A DNA stretch of 34,819 nt from positions 1 to 34,819 of the forward strand of contig JAFLTV010000024.1 in NCBI GenBank assembly GCA_022509105.1, written 5' to 3'. This stretch comes from Muribaculaceae bacterium (GTDB taxonomy: Bacteria; Bacteroidota; Bacteroidia; Bacteroidales; Muribaculaceae). The translations under genes and the position numbers were made by a program. Position 1 is the first letter of the stretch. The number at the start of each line of letters is the position of its first letter. The notes under the pieces are model-generated. The model did not search any database. It saw only the letters and a program-made list of their open reading frames with translations, and was not told the DNA's origin. Below, in pieces: positions 34,481-34,819 of this stretch.

Positions 34481-34510
34481 AAAAGTCCATAACATAATAA
34501 GGACTTTTTG
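34481..34510 (+). terminator. Terminator after the primase-like gene
   Basis: AAAAGTCC and GGACTTTT form a stem around a 12-base AT loop, followed by TTG. The stem is 8 bp with only three G-C pairs, so it is of medium strength. Confidence 0.55.
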
Positions 34511-34522
34511 TCTATCGCCAAT

Positions 34523-34544
34523 AAAGTCCACCGGTCAAATGACC
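34523..34544. other. Candidate oriT region: inverted repeat upstream of the relaxase gene
   Basis: GGTCA-AA-TGACC (34533-34544) is a perfect short stem-loop 58 bp before the relaxase ATG. AAAGTCCA occurs directly before it (34523-34530) and at 34482-34489, with an inverted copy GGACTTT at 34501-34507. Clustered inverted and direct repeats immediately upstream of a MobV relaxase fit the oriT position of known elements. No nick site can be assigned. Confidence 0.4.
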
Positions 34545-34602
34545 TTTGTTGGTGAGCAAGCTCAAAATCATATCCTAAAATATAACTATAAACATATTAA
34601 AA

Positions 34603-34819
34603 ATGAATGCAGATATTAAACAAGCAATGCATGTCGGAGCTGCAAAATCTTTCGGCAATGCAGAGGCAAACGAAAATGAAAGACGATGGTCTGATGAAAA
34701 AATTGACTATAAGAATCAGGATCCGACAAACCATTATGATAAAAGTCGGATGAGATTAAATTTCGAGATTGACAAAGACGGGAACATCAAACCATTGGGT
34801 TATCATGAAAAATCTTTAG
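34603..34819 (+). CDS. MobV (Pre/Mob)-type relaxase, N-terminus only
   Basis: The ORF begins at the ATG at 34603 (MNADIKQAMHVGAAKSFGNA ...) and is open for 72 codons to the window edge. NENERRWSD followed by DPTNHYDKSRMRLNFEI corresponds to motif I of the MobV/Pre family (the NxER ... N/D-I-x-P ... SR..LNYEL pattern of MobM), and the MHVGAAKSFGNAEANENERRWS start is typical of Bacteroides plasmid recombination/mobilization proteins. The catalytic HxDExxPH motif lies further downstream and is not in the window. Confidence 0.75.
   Translation, partial: MNADIKQAMHVGAAKSFGNAEANENERRWSDEKIDYKNQDPTNHYDKSRMRLNFEIDKDGNIKPLGYHEKSL

Larger units (their letters stand above)
29345..34819. mobile_element. 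Left part of an integrative mobilizable element (NBU-like), right end outside the window
   Basis: The order is: double-HTH excisionase-like gene and tyrosine integrase next to the chromosome junction, then HTH gene, DUF3987 P-loop gene, primase-like gene, and mob relaxase. This is the arrangement known from Bacteroides NBU1-type elements (int, prm, mob). The DNA is clearly more AT-rich than the backbone, with different codon choice (many AAT, TTA, AGA). Helper conjugation genes are not visible, so transfer in trans is likely. The exact left boundary is not defined by a repeat that I can see. Confidence 0.8.

Overview
The window is a stretch of a Bacteroidota chromosome, most likely order Bacteroidales. 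Supporting evidence: a fused secDF, a fused lpxC-fabZ, a serine palmitoyltransferase of the Bacteroides type, a DUF4295 micro-gene after rpmB-rpmG, an mce plus Na+-decarboxylase cluster typical of propionate formation, and -7 promoter boxes matching TAnnTTTG instead of E. coli-type promoters. A Muribaculaceae-like gut organism is plausible, but this is an inference from the general look of the proteins.

Layout. 1-51 is the 5' part of a tRNA-Leu(CAG) on the minus strand. 294-2275 is bioA-bioD (biotin synthesis). 2298-7952 (minus) is a three-gene heavy-metal-type RND efflux operon: His-rich lipoprotein adaptor, RND pump, TolC-like channel. 8103-8654 is a beta-carbonic anhydrase. 8638-10689 (minus) is a large Ig-like-domain lipoprotein whose 3' end overlaps the carbonic anhydrase. 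10921-13893 is secDF. 14013-15832 is tsaD and a CinA/PncC-type gene with an atypical N-terminus. 16048-16673 is rpmB-rpmG-DUF4295, closed by a strong terminator. 16769-19937 (minus) is lpxD, lpxC/fabZ, lpxA (lipid A). 20159-24452 is mce-mmdA-oadG-mmdC-oadB, the epimerase and Na+-pumping methylmalonyl-CoA decarboxylase. 24716-25612 holds an unknown small protein and, convergent to it, a pRiA4b ORF-3-like protein. 25813-27000 (minus) is spt (sphingolipid synthesis). 27379-29277 is dnaK with its terminator.

From about 29345 to the right edge the DNA becomes visibly more AT-rich and is the left part of an integrative mobilizable element of the Bacteroides NBU type: a zinc-finger/double-HTH protein overlapping a tyrosine integrase gene, a terminator, a repeat-rich non-coding segment, an operon of HTH protein, DUF3987 P-loop protein and zinc-ribbon/TOPRIM primase-like protein, another terminator, an oriT-like stem-loop, and the N-terminus of a MobV-type relaxase that is cut by the window edge. 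The right end of the element is not in the window.

The most interesting unexplained signals are: helically phased 10-bp repeats before the integrase operon; a repeat and leader-hairpin segment before the replication-like operon; two perfect 17-nt palindromes that sit in the same position (about -35) of two unrelated promoters; a Cys-rich tail on the RND pump; and a CinA-like protein that seems to have lost its catalytic MoCF domain but kept the middle domain. I found no CRISPR array, insertion sequence or complete novel defence system in this window.
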